NCBI GenBank assembly: GCA_965220095.1
Contig: OZ244805.1
Location: forward strand, 3,410,001 to 3,474,000
Direction: 5' to 3'
Source of the DNA: Bin87 sp965220095
GTDB lineage: Bacteria > Chloroflexota > Dehalococcoidia > Lucifugimonadales > UBA3495
Length of the DNA stretch: 64,000 nucleotides
The first letter of the stretch is position 1; each line of letters starts with the position of its first letter. This document shows positions 42,402 through 50,660 of the stretch, piece by piece. The notes below the pieces were generated by a model. That model saw only the letters and a list, made by a program, of their open reading frames with translations, did no database searches and was not told the origin of the DNA. A program made the position numbers and the translations under genes.

Positions 42402-43370
42402 TTACGACCCGGCTACTCGTCCGGCCCGTATCGCCGCAAAGATATACGCCGTCGCCAACGACCGCCACGGCGACCACCGTTCGGAGAACTCCAGCAACTG
42501 GTCGTCGGTGATTTCGGCACCATCAAAGTACAGGCTGGCCACTGTCCGCCGCAGCGCCAGGTCTCCGATCGGGAACCCGTCCGCTCGCGCCAGACCCCGA
42601 ACCAACACCCATTGCGCCGTCCAACGCCCTACGCCACGCATTGCCACCAGTTGGCTAATCACTTCGTCGTCGGTGAGTCGGCGCACCGCGTCCAGTCCGT
42701 CCGGAAGTTCGAGCTCAGTTTGCGCGATATTCTGGATGTACTCCGATTTGCGAACGCTGAGTTTGAGCTGACGCAGGTCGTCGATTGACGCTGTGGCCAG
42801 ACTCTCGGCCCGTGGGAACGCGTACCATTCCTGGCCGCCGATCGTAGAGCGGACGCCGTAGTTCTGGATCAGCAAATTCCGCACCACGCGGGCGACCGCC
42901 GTGGCAATCTGTTGACCCATCACCGCCTGCACCAACGCCTCGAATACCGACGCAGTACGAGTGCTGCGGAAGCCATAGAAATCCTTGACTACAGTAGCCA
43001 GCACTGCGTCATCGACTACAGAATCGTAAAAGGGCCGCACTTCCTGGTCGCATCCCAGCAACCAGGTCAGTTGCGCGGTGGCTTGCTCGGCAGCCGTGTC
43101 GTTTATCCCATCGCCGGTCAACGTGGCAACCAGGCGCGGTTCGTCAACCGTTCCCACGGAGCGCACCGAAGCCAGTACGGTGTTGTCACCCAGATCAAGC
43201 AACCGAACGTAAGCGCCGTCGTCGAATTGTTCGGTCTTGTACTCCTGTTCGCGGGAATAACTCGATTGTCCCGCCGTCAATTCGTAGTCATACGGCGCGA
43301 TTGGCAGGATTTCGGTTTCTATTGTGGTTTCCAAATTTGCGCTCCGGGTTTCAGTGTTCGCAGCCGGCAA
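42402..43370 (-). CDS. alkA: DNA-3-methyladenine glycosylase II (AlkA-like)
   Basis: An HhH-GPD superfamily glycosylase of 322 residues that removes alkylated bases. An N-terminal AlkA-type domain of about 120 residues (ILPIAPYDYELTAGQSSYSREQEY) precedes the catalytic part. The latter contains FEALVQAVMGQQIATAVARVV, the helix-hairpin-helix LVAMRGVGRWTAQWVLV and the catalytic Asp in FPIGDLALRRTV. It lies downstream of and in the same direction as the thpR-, mug- and amidohydrolase-type genes, 30 nt after thpR. Confidence 0.88.
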   Translation of the reverse strand: MPAANTETRSANLETTIETEILPIAPYDYELTAGQSSYSREQEYKTEQFDDGAYVRLLDLGDNTVLASVRSVGTVDEPRLVATLTGDGINDTAAEQATAQLTWLLGCDQEVRPFYDSVVDDAVLATVVKDFYGFRSTRTASVFEALVQAVMGQQIATAVARVVRNLLIQNYGVRSTIGGQEWYAFPRAESLATASIDDLRQLKLSVRKSEYIQNIAQTELELPDGLDAVRRLTDDEVISQLVAMRGVGRWTAQWVLVRGLARADGFPIGDLALRRTVASLYFDGAEITDDQLLEFSERWSPWRSLATAYIFAAIRAGRVAGS

Positions 43371-43400
43371 TTGACTATACCGGCAAATATCGAAGGGCGG

Positions 43401-44000
43401 TTAGATAGGCTGACTCAATGCGATGTCTCCAAGCCCGGAATAGATTGGCCCTTGGGAGGTTAAGACGCTCTGGTACAGGCGGACGAGATCGGGTCGCCAA
43501 ATCGAGCATTCGGGGACTTCGATTCCAGCAATGGTATCCAGGACCGCACCGCGTTGCGCATCCGATGCTCGATTGCGTATGCGCCCCAGCGTCAGGTGGG
43601 GCCGAAACGGACGCTGTTCAGCGGGCCAACCCAGCGATGCGACGGCCGACTCGGCTCCGCGCTGTAGGTTAGTCAAACGGTCGAGTTGCCCGGACACGCC
43701 GGCCCAAATCACGCGCGGATTGCCTCGCGGCGGAAACGTACCCAAGCCGGACAGGGCGAGATCCGGCGCGACTGCCCCCGCCAGTTCACGTCGCAAGCCG
43801 GCGATTATCCCGAGGACCTGCGCGGTGTCGGTGTTGCCCAGGAACCTCAGGGTCAGATGCATCCCGGTGGGATCAACCCACCGCACGCCGGCGGGGACGC
43901 GCACCGCCAACTGGCGCATCACGCCGCGCAACGACTCAACCCAGTGGGGCGGCAGCGGCAACGCAATGAAAGTGCGAATATTTCCTGCCGGGTGGCTCAC
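43401..44000 (-). CDS. thpR: RNA 2',3'-cyclic phosphodiesterase (ThpR/LigT)
   Basis: A 2H phosphoesterase of 199 residues with the two catalytic HxTx motifs: MHLTLRFLG and PHLTLGRI. The start FIALPLPP is typical. I choose GTG 44000, which overlaps the preceding gene's stop in a GTGA. An ATG at 44042 would overlap that gene by 46 nt. Members hydrolyse 2',3'-cyclic phosphate RNA ends or ligate tRNA halves in vitro. It is embedded between two DNA-glycosylase genes. Confidence 0.9.
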   Translation of the reverse strand: MSHPAGNIRTFIALPLPPHWVESLRGVMRQLAVRVPAGVRWVDPTGMHLTLRFLGNTDTAQVLGIIAGLRRELAGAVAPDLALSGLGTFPPRGNPRVIWAGVSGQLDRLTNLQRGAESAVASLGWPAEQRPFRPHLTLGRIRNRASDAQRGAVLDTIAGIEVPECSIWRPDLVRLYQSVLTSQGPIYSGLGDIALSQPI

Positions 44001-44560
44001 CGTTTCAACTCGTCGCGCAGCTGTTTCAACTGCGAATACCACGCGGTCAGATCGGCCAACGAGTAACGAGCGTTCGCCGGACTCGGATTGGGCACCACGA
44101 ACACGATGCAGTCGCTGATAGTGTCAGCCTGGCGACCCAGTTCGATGCCGCCCGAGCGGGCTTTGCCTTCGGCGTATCGCAAATAGCTACGGTAAGTGGT
44201 GAGTCCCTGGAAACAGGCGATCAATGGCTCGTGTTCAAGTAACCTGCGGCGCAGTGCCGGAGCATCCCGGCGATAGTCGGCAGCAGTCAACCCTGACGCC
44301 TGAGGCGTGGCCCGTTTGACCAGGTCGGTGAACCCGATGCCTACATCAAGCAGACTGCCGTCGTCCTCAGGCCCAACGCACCGTTCAGCCAAATTGGCGG
44401 CGCTGATTGCCGACCAGAACCGGTTGCGCGGATTGGCAAAATAATGCCCGACGCGCACGGAATACTCGGACGGGTTGATTCCTATGAGCACTATATCCAG
44501 ACCTGGGCGCAGGTAGTCCGGCAGCGTTTCGGCATCGAGGTTGTTGTGCGGAGCGGTCAT
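43997..44560 (-). CDS. mug: Mismatch/uracil-DNA glycosylase (Mug/TDG type)
   Basis: A 187-residue glycosylase of the TDG/Mug branch of the UDG superfamily, which excises uracil or thymine opposite guanine. Motif 1 is LIGINPSEYSVRVGHYFANP, with the catalytic Asn in GINP. Motif 2 is VVPNPSPANARYSL (families have NPSGLS/NPSGRN). RNRFW and GFTDLVKRAT are also typical. It overlaps the amidohydrolase stop by 4 nt upstream and thpR by 4 nt downstream, indicating a translationally coupled operon. Confidence 0.9.
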   Translation of the reverse strand: MTAPHNNLDAETLPDYLRPGLDIVLIGINPSEYSVRVGHYFANPRNRFWSAISAANLAERCVGPEDDGSLLDVGIGFTDLVKRATPQASGLTAADYRRDAPALRRRLLEHEPLIACFQGLTTYRSYLRYAEGKARSGGIELGRQADTISDCIVFVVPNPSPANARYSLADLTAWYSQLKQLRDELKR

Positions 44561-45405
44561 GCTGGCGCCAGTCCCAACAGGGACGCCGCGTTTTCACTCA
44601 TGATGGCATCGTGCTCAGCCCGACCCAGCCCGGCATCGCGAACATAGTCCACAACTCGCCGGTGTCGGAGGAGCGGGTAATCCGTGCCAAACAGGATGTG
44701 TTTGGCGCCAGCCGTGGCAACAGCAGCACGGATGGCATCAGAGTGATACAAGAACGGAACCGCCGCGGTGTCATACCAAACGTTTGTTAAGGCGGCCGAT
44801 ACTTCCGGCATGGCAGCGTAAAACGGCAAGCCGCCGCCCAGGTGAGCAAACACGATGCGGTTTTCGGGAAAATGCCGCGCGAAAGCCAGCAGGCGTTCCG
44901 GTGTGGTTGCTCCTTTACCCGGGTACAGATGCCCCACCGGTTCCGATGCGTGAATGGTGATGGACAGATTCCAGCGCAACAATTCGTCCATGAGAGGTGC
45001 TAGAACATCGTAATTAGTGATCTCGAACTGTTGGGTATCGGCGTGCAGTTCACCGATTCCGACGGCTCCCAAATCGAAACTACGCCTGGCTTCATCAACT
45101 GCGGCGGCGCCCCAAACGGGGTTTACAGACGCAAAGGCAGACAACCGGTCCGGGTGAGTGCGGGCCACCTGGAGCAGATAATCGTTCACCTCAACGGCTA
45201 TGGCGGCGTCCGTCCAACCAAATCCCATGACCACCGCGCGGTCAATTTTGGCGGCGTCCATGTCGCGCAGCAACTCATCGGCATCAGCGATGAGACTTCC
45301 GGGATGGGGAAATAGCTCGGCAAAAGTCGCATCGCGTCCGGCAAGGTCATGATGCCGGCCAGCGAACTCGGGCGGCAGCAGGTGGCAATGGGCATCTATA
45401 ATCAT
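44557..45405 (-). CDS. Amidohydrolase (metal-dependent, TIM barrel)
   Basis: A 282-residue member of the amidohydrolase-2 (PF04909) family, whose members include decarboxylases and lactonases. MIIDAHCHLLPPEF holds the metal-binding HxH. ITIHASEP provides the barrel His and FAHLGGG a second. HILFGTDYPLL holds the catalytic Asp. All expected metal/catalytic residues are visible. It is the first gene of a four-gene minus-strand set with the mug-, thpR- and alkA-type genes; no link to repair is evident. The substrate is not assignable. Confidence 0.87.
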   Translation of the reverse strand: MIIDAHCHLLPPEFAGRHHDLAGRDATFAELFPHPGSLIADADELLRDMDAAKIDRAVVMGFGWTDAAIAVEVNDYLLQVARTHPDRLSAFASVNPVWGAAAVDEARRSFDLGAVGIGELHADTQQFEITNYDVLAPLMDELLRWNLSITIHASEPVGHLYPGKGATTPERLLAFARHFPENRIVFAHLGGGLPFYAAMPEVSAALTNVWYDTAAVPFLYHSDAIRAAVATAGAKHILFGTDYPLLRHRRVVDYVRDAGLGRAEHDAIMSENAASLLGLAPA

Positions 45406-45550
45406 GATTACATAACGGGCGATTGGGCACCTTGCTAACGCTCTTTAGTATAGGGTATTTGAGCAACACGGCGGGATTTTGCGAACAAGCGCGCGGACGT
45501 TCGAAGATAGGGTTTGTCGATTATCCAGCCGTCAAGTATCCCCCCTCACA

Positions 45551-45638
45551 CTGAGCTTCTCAAAGGGCCACCGCGAGCACATCGAACCATGAGTTTGCGC
45601 CCTTCCGGCCACTCAAGATGATCCTTCGACGAACTCAG
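45551..45638. repeat. REP-like imperfect inverted repeat
   Basis: CTGAGCTTCTCAAAGG (45551-45566) and CCTTCGACGAACTCAG (45623-45638) are imperfect inverted repeats (12 of 16 positions pair) around about 56 bp. They resemble the CTGAGCTTGTCGAAGG-type intergenic repeats common in many bacterial genomes. Only one copy is in this window, so repetitiveness is inferred. Confidence 0.45.
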
Positions 45639-45700
45639 GATACACGGGGTAGTCAAAATCGGTGGACAATCATTGCACCCGGCTCGCAGCATCCGCGATG

Positions 45701-45729
45701 TGGACACCGCCCAACACGACGCATATAAT
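45701..45729 (+). promoter_or_regulatory. Sigma70-type promoter of the transketolase genes
   Basis: TGGACA (45701-45706, 5/6) and a perfect TATAAT (45724-45729) are separated by exactly 17 nt, 47 nt before the start codon. Confidence 0.7.
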
Positions 45730-45775
45730 CGAACGCGCCGTTCCTCCACTTCCATGCTAAGCAGCAGGTGACGCT

Positions 45776-46600
45776 TTGGCCGCAGTGACCCAACCCGTAC
45801 TGACCGTCGACGAAATGCGAACCACGTCGCAGGAATTACGTCGTGACAGTCTGGAAATGATTTACCGCGCCGGCAGTGGTCACCCCGGTGGTTCTTTGTC
45901 GGAAATGGACATCCTGGTAGCGCTCTATTTCGGCGTTATGAGATACGATGCGGCCGATCCGGGGTGGATTGACCGCGACCGATTCATCCTCAGCAAAGGG
46001 CACGCATCGCCCGGATTTTACGCAACCCTGGCCCGGGCTGGGTATTTCGATCGCCAGGAGCTGGCCTCGTATCGACGCACCGATGGCCTGTTGCAAGGAC
46101 ACGCTCACCCGATCACTCCGGGCGTCGAGATGAACTCCGGCTCGTTGGGTATGGGCTTGTCATTCGCGCTGGGCCATGCCCTGGCCGCCCGGCTGGACGG
46201 ACGCAATTACCGGGTGTTCGCCTTGCTGGGCGACGGCGAATGTCAGGAAGGCGAGGTGTGGGAAGCCGCCATGTCCGCCGCCCACCACAAGGCGACCAAC
46301 CTGGTAGCCATCGTAGACCGCAACCGCATCCAGAACGACCGGTTCACCGACGAGGTGATGACCCTGGAACCACTGGGAGACCGGTGGCGTGATTTCGGCT
46401 GGAACGTGTTGCACTGCGACGGGCACCAGCATGACGAAATCCTCGACACCCTTCGAGCGGCGATTGAATCGGGGCCATCCGTAATCATCGCCGATACCGT
46501 CAAGGGTAAGGGGGTCAGTTTCATGGAAAACAACCCCGGCTTCCACGGCAGAGCCCCTAACCAGGAAGAGTACGAAGCAGCGTTGAAGGAGTTGGCCTGA
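45776..46600 (+). CDS. Transketolase, N-terminal subunit
   Basis: Thiamine-diphosphate-binding half of a split transketolase, 274 residues, transferring two-carbon units in the pentose phosphate pathway. It has GSGHPGGSLSEMDILVALYF, SKGHASPGFYATLA, NSGSLGMGLSFALG and the ThDP motif GDGECQEGEVWEAAMSAAHHKATNLVAIVDRN broken into its GDG and N parts. The start is TTG 45776 with AGGTG 5 nt upstream; GTG 45785 is also in frame. The stop overlaps the start of the second subunit (TGATG). Confidence 0.93.
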   Translation: MAAVTQPVLTVDEMRTTSQELRRDSLEMIYRAGSGHPGGSLSEMDILVALYFGVMRYDAADPGWIDRDRFILSKGHASPGFYATLARAGYFDRQELASYRRTDGLLQGHAHPITPGVEMNSGSLGMGLSFALGHALAARLDGRNYRVFALLGDGECQEGEVWEAAMSAAHHKATNLVAIVDRNRIQNDRFTDEVMTLEPLGDRWRDFGWNVLHCDGHQHDEILDTLRAAIESGPSVIIADTVKGKGVSFMENNPGFHGRAPNQEEYEAALKELA

Positions 46601-47550
46601 TGGCAACCACCCGGGAAATGGCCGCCAACCGGGAGACCTACGGCCGAACCCTGCTGACCATGGCCGAGGACTACCCAGATATTGTGGTGCTGGGCGGGGA
46701 CCTGAATGTTTCAACCTTCGTGCACCTCTGGCGGGACCAATACCCGGACCGGTTTTTTGACTTTGGACCCGCCGAGCAGAATATCGTTGGCGTCGCGGCC
46801 GGTCTCGCCGCCGCCGGTAAAATTCCCTTCGTCAGCACCTTCAGCGTATTCGGCACTGGTCGTCCATACGACCAGTTGCGCGTGCTCATATCCCAGCCTT
46901 CTTTGAACGTTAAACTGGTATGCACCCACGCCGGCATTCTGACCGGTGAAGACGGAATGTCTGCTCATAGCATCGAAGACCTGGCATTGATGTGCGCGCT
47001 GCCGTCATTCAGGGTAGTTACCCCGGCCGATTCTGTGGAAACGGAGCAGGTAATCCGATCCGCCGCCGCCACTAACGGCCCGGTTTACGTGCGGCTGCCC
47101 AGAGCCGCTACGCCCGTTGTGCACACCAACGGGTACAGGTTCAACATGGCCGGAGCAGATACCCTGCGGCCCGGCAATGATGTCAGCATCATCGCCGCTG
47201 GATCGCTGGTGGCGCCGGCTCTGGATGCCGCCGACAGCCTGGCCGACCAGGGCATCGACGCCAGGGTCATTAACTTGCACACGTTGGCGCCCGTGCACGA
47301 AGAAACCATCGTTGCTGCCGCCCGCGAAACCGGCGCCCTGGTTACCGCCGAGGAGCACTACATCCACGGCGGCCTGGGCAGCGTGGTTGCTGGGGTCGTT
47401 GCCCGGCAATGCCCGGTTCCGATTGAAATGGTGGCCCTGAAGGGCTACACCAGCTCTGGCCCAGCCTACGAACTGATGGCCAAAAATGGCCTGACCGCCG
47501 AAGGCGTGGAACAAGCAGCGCTACAGGTCGTCAGCCGCAAACGCGCGTAA
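46600..47550 (+). CDS. Transketolase, C-terminal subunit
   Basis: A 316-residue partner containing the pyrimidine-binding and C-terminal domains. Blocks: IVVLGGDLNVST, FFDFGPAEQNIVGVAAGLAAAGKIPFVSTFS (with the Glu that activates ThDP), THAGILTGEDGMSAHSIED, PVYVRLPR, then the transketolase C-domain (VINLHTLAPVHEETI and TAEEHYIHGGLGSVVAGVV). It is coupled to the first subunit by a 1-nt overlap. Split transketolases of this kind are common in archaea and several bacteria. DXP synthase is an alternative homologue but is a single longer chain. Confidence 0.93.
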   Translation: MATTREMAANRETYGRTLLTMAEDYPDIVVLGGDLNVSTFVHLWRDQYPDRFFDFGPAEQNIVGVAAGLAAAGKIPFVSTFSVFGTGRPYDQLRVLISQPSLNVKLVCTHAGILTGEDGMSAHSIEDLALMCALPSFRVVTPADSVETEQVIRSAAATNGPVYVRLPRAATPVVHTNGYRFNMAGADTLRPGNDVSIIAAGSLVAPALDAADSLADQGIDARVINLHTLAPVHEETIVAAARETGALVTAEEHYIHGGLGSVVAGVVARQCPVPIEMVALKGYTSSGPAYELMAKNGLTAEGVEQAALQVVSRKRA

Positions 47551-47602
47551 CGAATATCAGCCCGGCTCGCTGTGCGGTAAAACCGCCGGTGTCAGACGGT
47601 AA

Positions 47603-47995
47603 CTAGTCTCCGGAACCCGCTGGTGGAGGCAACGGCCCGTGGCCGTGCCCGTTTCCATTCCCGCTGTAATCGCCTTCGCCGTCATCGCTGAACACCCGGA
47701 TTTCAGTGCCCTGAAACACGTGATACAGGTGCGATTCCCGCTCTGAACCCACGGTGTTCAGCATATCGGCGTCGATGTCGGCGATAATTTCCTCAATCTG
47801 TTCTGGAGTCAGACTTTGGTCGATGGCGATGGCGATATGCGCGATCCCGGGCAGAAAGTGAGTATCGATTCGGCCCACCGCATTCTCCCCGTCCAGGATG
47901 AGGAACGCCTCTGAATTGGCGGTGCGGACTTCACGTTCGTAGTCGTAAGGCACGATTGTTACGTCATTCCCGTATCTGGCCGTCGCCGCGCACAA
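47603..47995 (-). CDS. Hypothetical protein, overlaps proA 3' end
   Basis: I do not recognise this 130-residue protein. It reads as folded for about residues 10-105 (VTIVPYDYEREV, EAFLILDGENAVGRIDTHFL, IAHIAIAIDQSLTPEQIEEIIADID, YHVFQGTEIRVFSDD), then ends in a low-complexity Gly/Asn/His/Pro tail (SGNGNGHGHGPLPPP). The ATG at 47995 overlaps the end of proA by 32 nt; a GTG at 47956 (giving MPYDYEREV) would avoid the overlap. It follows proB-proA in the same direction and is probably cotranscribed. No function is inferred. Confidence 0.6.
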   Translation of the reverse strand: MCAATARYGNDVTIVPYDYEREVRTANSEAFLILDGENAVGRIDTHFLPGIAHIAIAIDQSLTPEQIEEIIADIDADMLNTVGSERESHLYHVFQGTEIRVFSDDGEGDYSGNGNGHGHGPLPPPAGSGD

Positions 47996-49235
47996 TCCAC
48001 TTATAGGATGTCAACTCGCGCAGGCCGAGGGGACCGCGGGCGTGATACTTCTGGGTGCTGATCCCAACCTCCGCGCCCAGGCCAAACTGAGCGCCATCGG
48101 TGAACCGCGTGCTGGTGTTGTGATACACGGCGGCGGCATCCACCTCGTTCAGAAAACGCTGGGCGGCTTCGTGGTCCTGGGTTACGATGGCTTCAGAGTG
48201 CCCCGAACCATAAACCTGGATGTGATTCAACGCATCGTCCAAGCTGTCCACGATTTTCACGGCTGCGATGAGAGCGAGGAACTCCTGGCCCCAGTCATCC
48301 TCATTGGCCGGCGTCGTGTGCAACCCTTCTCCGGAACCCAGGATGCTCAACGCCCGATGGTCACAACGCATCTCGACCCCGGCGCCGTTCAGTCGGGACG
48401 CGATCTCGGGCAAACAGCGCGCCGCAGCATCCGAATGAATCAGCACCGCATCCAGGGCGTTGCACACCGTGGGGCGCTGAACTTTGGCGTTAAAGATGAT
48501 GCTGGCGGCCATATCTGTGTCGGCGTCGCGGTCAACGTAGGTGTGGCAGACGCCGACCCCTCCAGTGAGCACTGGCATGGTCGCTTTTGCCGCCACAAAA
48601 TTGATCAGGTCACTGCCACCACGGGGAACCAGCAGGTTGATGTGTTGCTTCATCCCCAGCATTACATCTACCAGAGAGCGGTCGGTATCATTGACGAATT
48701 GCACCGCGTCGGTAGGCAAACCCGCTTCACCCATGGCCCGATGAACCAACCCCACCAGCGCCGAGTTTGAGCGCAGGGTTTCTTTGCCGCCCCTCAGGAT
48801 ACAGGCGTTGCCCGATTTGAGCGCGAGCGAAACGATGTCAGTGGTAACGTTGGGCCGGCTCTCGTAGATGCTGGCAATAACGCCCAGAGGGATGCGGCGT
48901 TTTTCCACTTCCAGCCCGTTTTCCATCACGAAAGATTCCAGGAGTTCACCCGCCGGGTCGGGCAGCGCAGCAACTCCGCGAACATCGGCGGCCATGCCGT
49001 TCAGACGGTCCGGCGTGAGCAACAGGCGATCCAAAAACGCAGCGCTGATGCCAGCGTCCTGGGCATCTCGGTAATCTGCGGCGTTGGCTTCCAGCACAGC
49101 GCTTTGCTCGGTTTCCAGTGCGCTGGCAAGGTTCTGCAAGGCGTGGTTTTTAACGCCCGTCGGCAGCCGGGCCAACACCGACGATGCGACTTGGGCGGCG
49201 GCGCCTTGCTGGTAAAGTGAGTCGGCGGCGGTCAT
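47964..49235 (-). CDS. proA: Gamma-glutamyl phosphate reductase
   Basis: ProA reduces gamma-glutamyl phosphate with NADPH to glutamate-5-semialdehyde, the second step of proline synthesis. The 423-residue, aldehyde-dehydrogenase-fold protein shows EKRRIPLGVIASIYESRPNV, SGNACILRGGKE, NLLVPRGGSDLI, GVGVCHTYVD and the catalytic Cys in KVQRPTVCNALDAVL. The end FGLGAEVGISTQKYHARGPLGLRELTSYKW is canonical. It lies 33 nt downstream of proB. Confidence 0.96.
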   Translation of the reverse strand: MTAADSLYQQGAAAQVASSVLARLPTGVKNHALQNLASALETEQSAVLEANAADYRDAQDAGISAAFLDRLLLTPDRLNGMAADVRGVAALPDPAGELLESFVMENGLEVEKRRIPLGVIASIYESRPNVTTDIVSLALKSGNACILRGGKETLRSNSALVGLVHRAMGEAGLPTDAVQFVNDTDRSLVDVMLGMKQHINLLVPRGGSDLINFVAAKATMPVLTGGVGVCHTYVDRDADTDMAASIIFNAKVQRPTVCNALDAVLIHSDAAARCLPEIASRLNGAGVEMRCDHRALSILGSGEGLHTTPANEDDWGQEFLALIAAVKIVDSLDDALNHIQVYGSGHSEAIVTQDHEAAQRFLNEVDAAAVYHNTSTRFTDGAQFGLGAEVGISTQKYHARGPLGLRELTSYKWIVRGDGQIRE

Positions 49236-49268
49236 CGGTTGTTCTCCTGAAGGCCAAGGCGGCGGCGA

Positions 49269-50426
49269 CTACAGCAACACCAGGTTGTTGCGATGCACCA
49301 CTTCCTGGCCGTATTGGTAGCCGAGCGTATCAACTATGCGGTCGGAACGGATCCCGCGGATGAGACCGATGTCTCCAGCCGAGTAATTGGAGATCCCACA
49401 GGCCACCTGGCTTCCGAGCTCATCTACTACGTAAATAATATCTCCCCGGCCAAAATTGCCCACCACACTCCGAACGCCCGCCGGAAGGAGACTGACGCCG
49501 TTGCGTTGCAAAGCGGACACCGCGCCGGCGTCCACCACAACGGCGTGCGAATCGCTGTCGCCGGCGCAGCTGATCATCCAGCGCTTGCGGGCTTCCAACT
49601 TGCTGGCCGCCGGTCGGAAGTAGGTGCCAGTCGGTTCGCCGCCCACGACACGCACCACGACGTTTTCATCGCGCCCACGGCAGATGGTCATGGCGATACC
49701 AGACGTGGTAACCAGCCGGGCGGCATCGAGTTTCGTCGGCATCCCACCCCGGGCCCAGGCGTTGCGATGCCGCCCCGCCATAGCGGTAACACCGTCATCG
49801 ACCAGATCGACCACCGGCACCAGTGTCGCATCGGGATCAATTTTGGGGTCGGCCGTATACAGGCCGTCGACATCCGACAGTATGACGAGCAGATCAGCGT
49901 CGATCAGGGCGGCGATCAGAGCGGACAGGCGGTCGTTGTCGCCAAACACTTCACCAATCTCATCCGACGCCACCACGTCGTTTTCGTTTACGATGGGCAC
50001 AATGCCCAACTCGAGCAAAGCAAGGAGGGTGTTGCGGATGTTAAGGTATGACTGACGTTGCGTCGTGTCATTTATCGTCAGCAGCGCTTGCGCCACGCAA
50101 ACCCCGTGGTGGCCGAATAGCTCCGTATAGGTCTGCATCAGCCGGCCTTGACCCAATGCCGCCAGCACCTGCCTCGTCGAGATATCCGGCATATCCGGCA
50201 CGTTGTTGGACTCGGCCAAAGCCTGCCGGCCAGCTGCAATTGCGCCCGAAGTTACCAGGAGAATCTGAATCTGTTGCTCGTTCACCAACTGGCTGATTTG
50301 CCGCACCAAATCGGCCATCACCGCAGCGTCCAGAGCCACAGACTCTGATGCGCCGCCGGAACTGCTGCCCGTAAGCACGTTGGTGCCGGCTTTCACTACC
50401 ACCCGGCGGTAAGGGGTCGACTTCAT
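49269..50426 (-). CDS. proB: Glutamate 5-kinase with PUA domain
   Basis: ProB phosphorylates glutamate to gamma-glutamyl phosphate, committing it to proline. The 385-residue protein has the amino-acid-kinase domain (RRVVVKAGTNVLTG, LVTSGAIAAGRQAL, IPIVNENDVVASDE, FGDNDRLSALIAALIDADLLVILSDVDGLY) and a C-terminal PUA domain (SLLPAGVRSVVGNFGRGDIIYVVDELG). Feedback inhibition by proline is usual for this family. It forms an operon with proA and the small unknown gene. Confidence 0.96.
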   Translation of the reverse strand: MKSTPYRRVVVKAGTNVLTGSSSGGASESVALDAAVMADLVRQISQLVNEQQIQILLVTSGAIAAGRQALAESNNVPDMPDISTRQVLAALGQGRLMQTYTELFGHHGVCVAQALLTINDTTQRQSYLNIRNTLLALLELGIVPIVNENDVVASDEIGEVFGDNDRLSALIAALIDADLLVILSDVDGLYTADPKIDPDATLVPVVDLVDDGVTAMAGRHRNAWARGGMPTKLDAARLVTTSGIAMTICRGRDENVVVRVVGGEPTGTYFRPAASKLEARKRWMISCAGDSDSHAVVVDAGAVSALQRNGVSLLPAGVRSVVGNFGRGDIIYVVDELGSQVACGISNYSAGDIGLIRGIRSDRIVDTLGYQYGQEVVHRNNLVLL

Positions 50427-50541
50427 TGATGTGTCTCAGGAACGGGATGCGCCAGGACGTCCACGGCGCATTACGGTTAATTGCTCGGAAACAGGGAAGA
50501 GCGAGGTGCCGTGAATTATATCACGCACTGTTTGGCACACC

Positions 50542-50571
50542 TTGAAATCCACCGCACCGAGGGCGTAAAAT
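50542..50571 (+). promoter_or_regulatory. Candidate promoter of mfd
   Basis: TTGAAA (50542-50547, 5/6) and TAAAAT (50566-50571, 5/6) are spaced by 18 nt, 90 nt before the preferred mfd start at 50661. This argues against starts further upstream, such as 50481. Confidence 0.5.
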
Positions 50572-50660
50572 CTTTCCACGGGGCTGGCCTGTGGTCAGCC
50601 CCGCTTCGGCGTGCACGACGCTTCCGTGGCCGTCAGACAACACAAACCAACGGCAGGAAT

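Larger units (their letters stand above)
45406..45775. other. 370-bp divergent intergenic region
   Basis: It separates the divergent amidohydrolase and transketolase genes. It contains an imperfect inverted-repeat element at 45551-45638 and the transketolase promoter at 45701-45729. No gene with recognisable features is seen. Confidence 0.5.
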
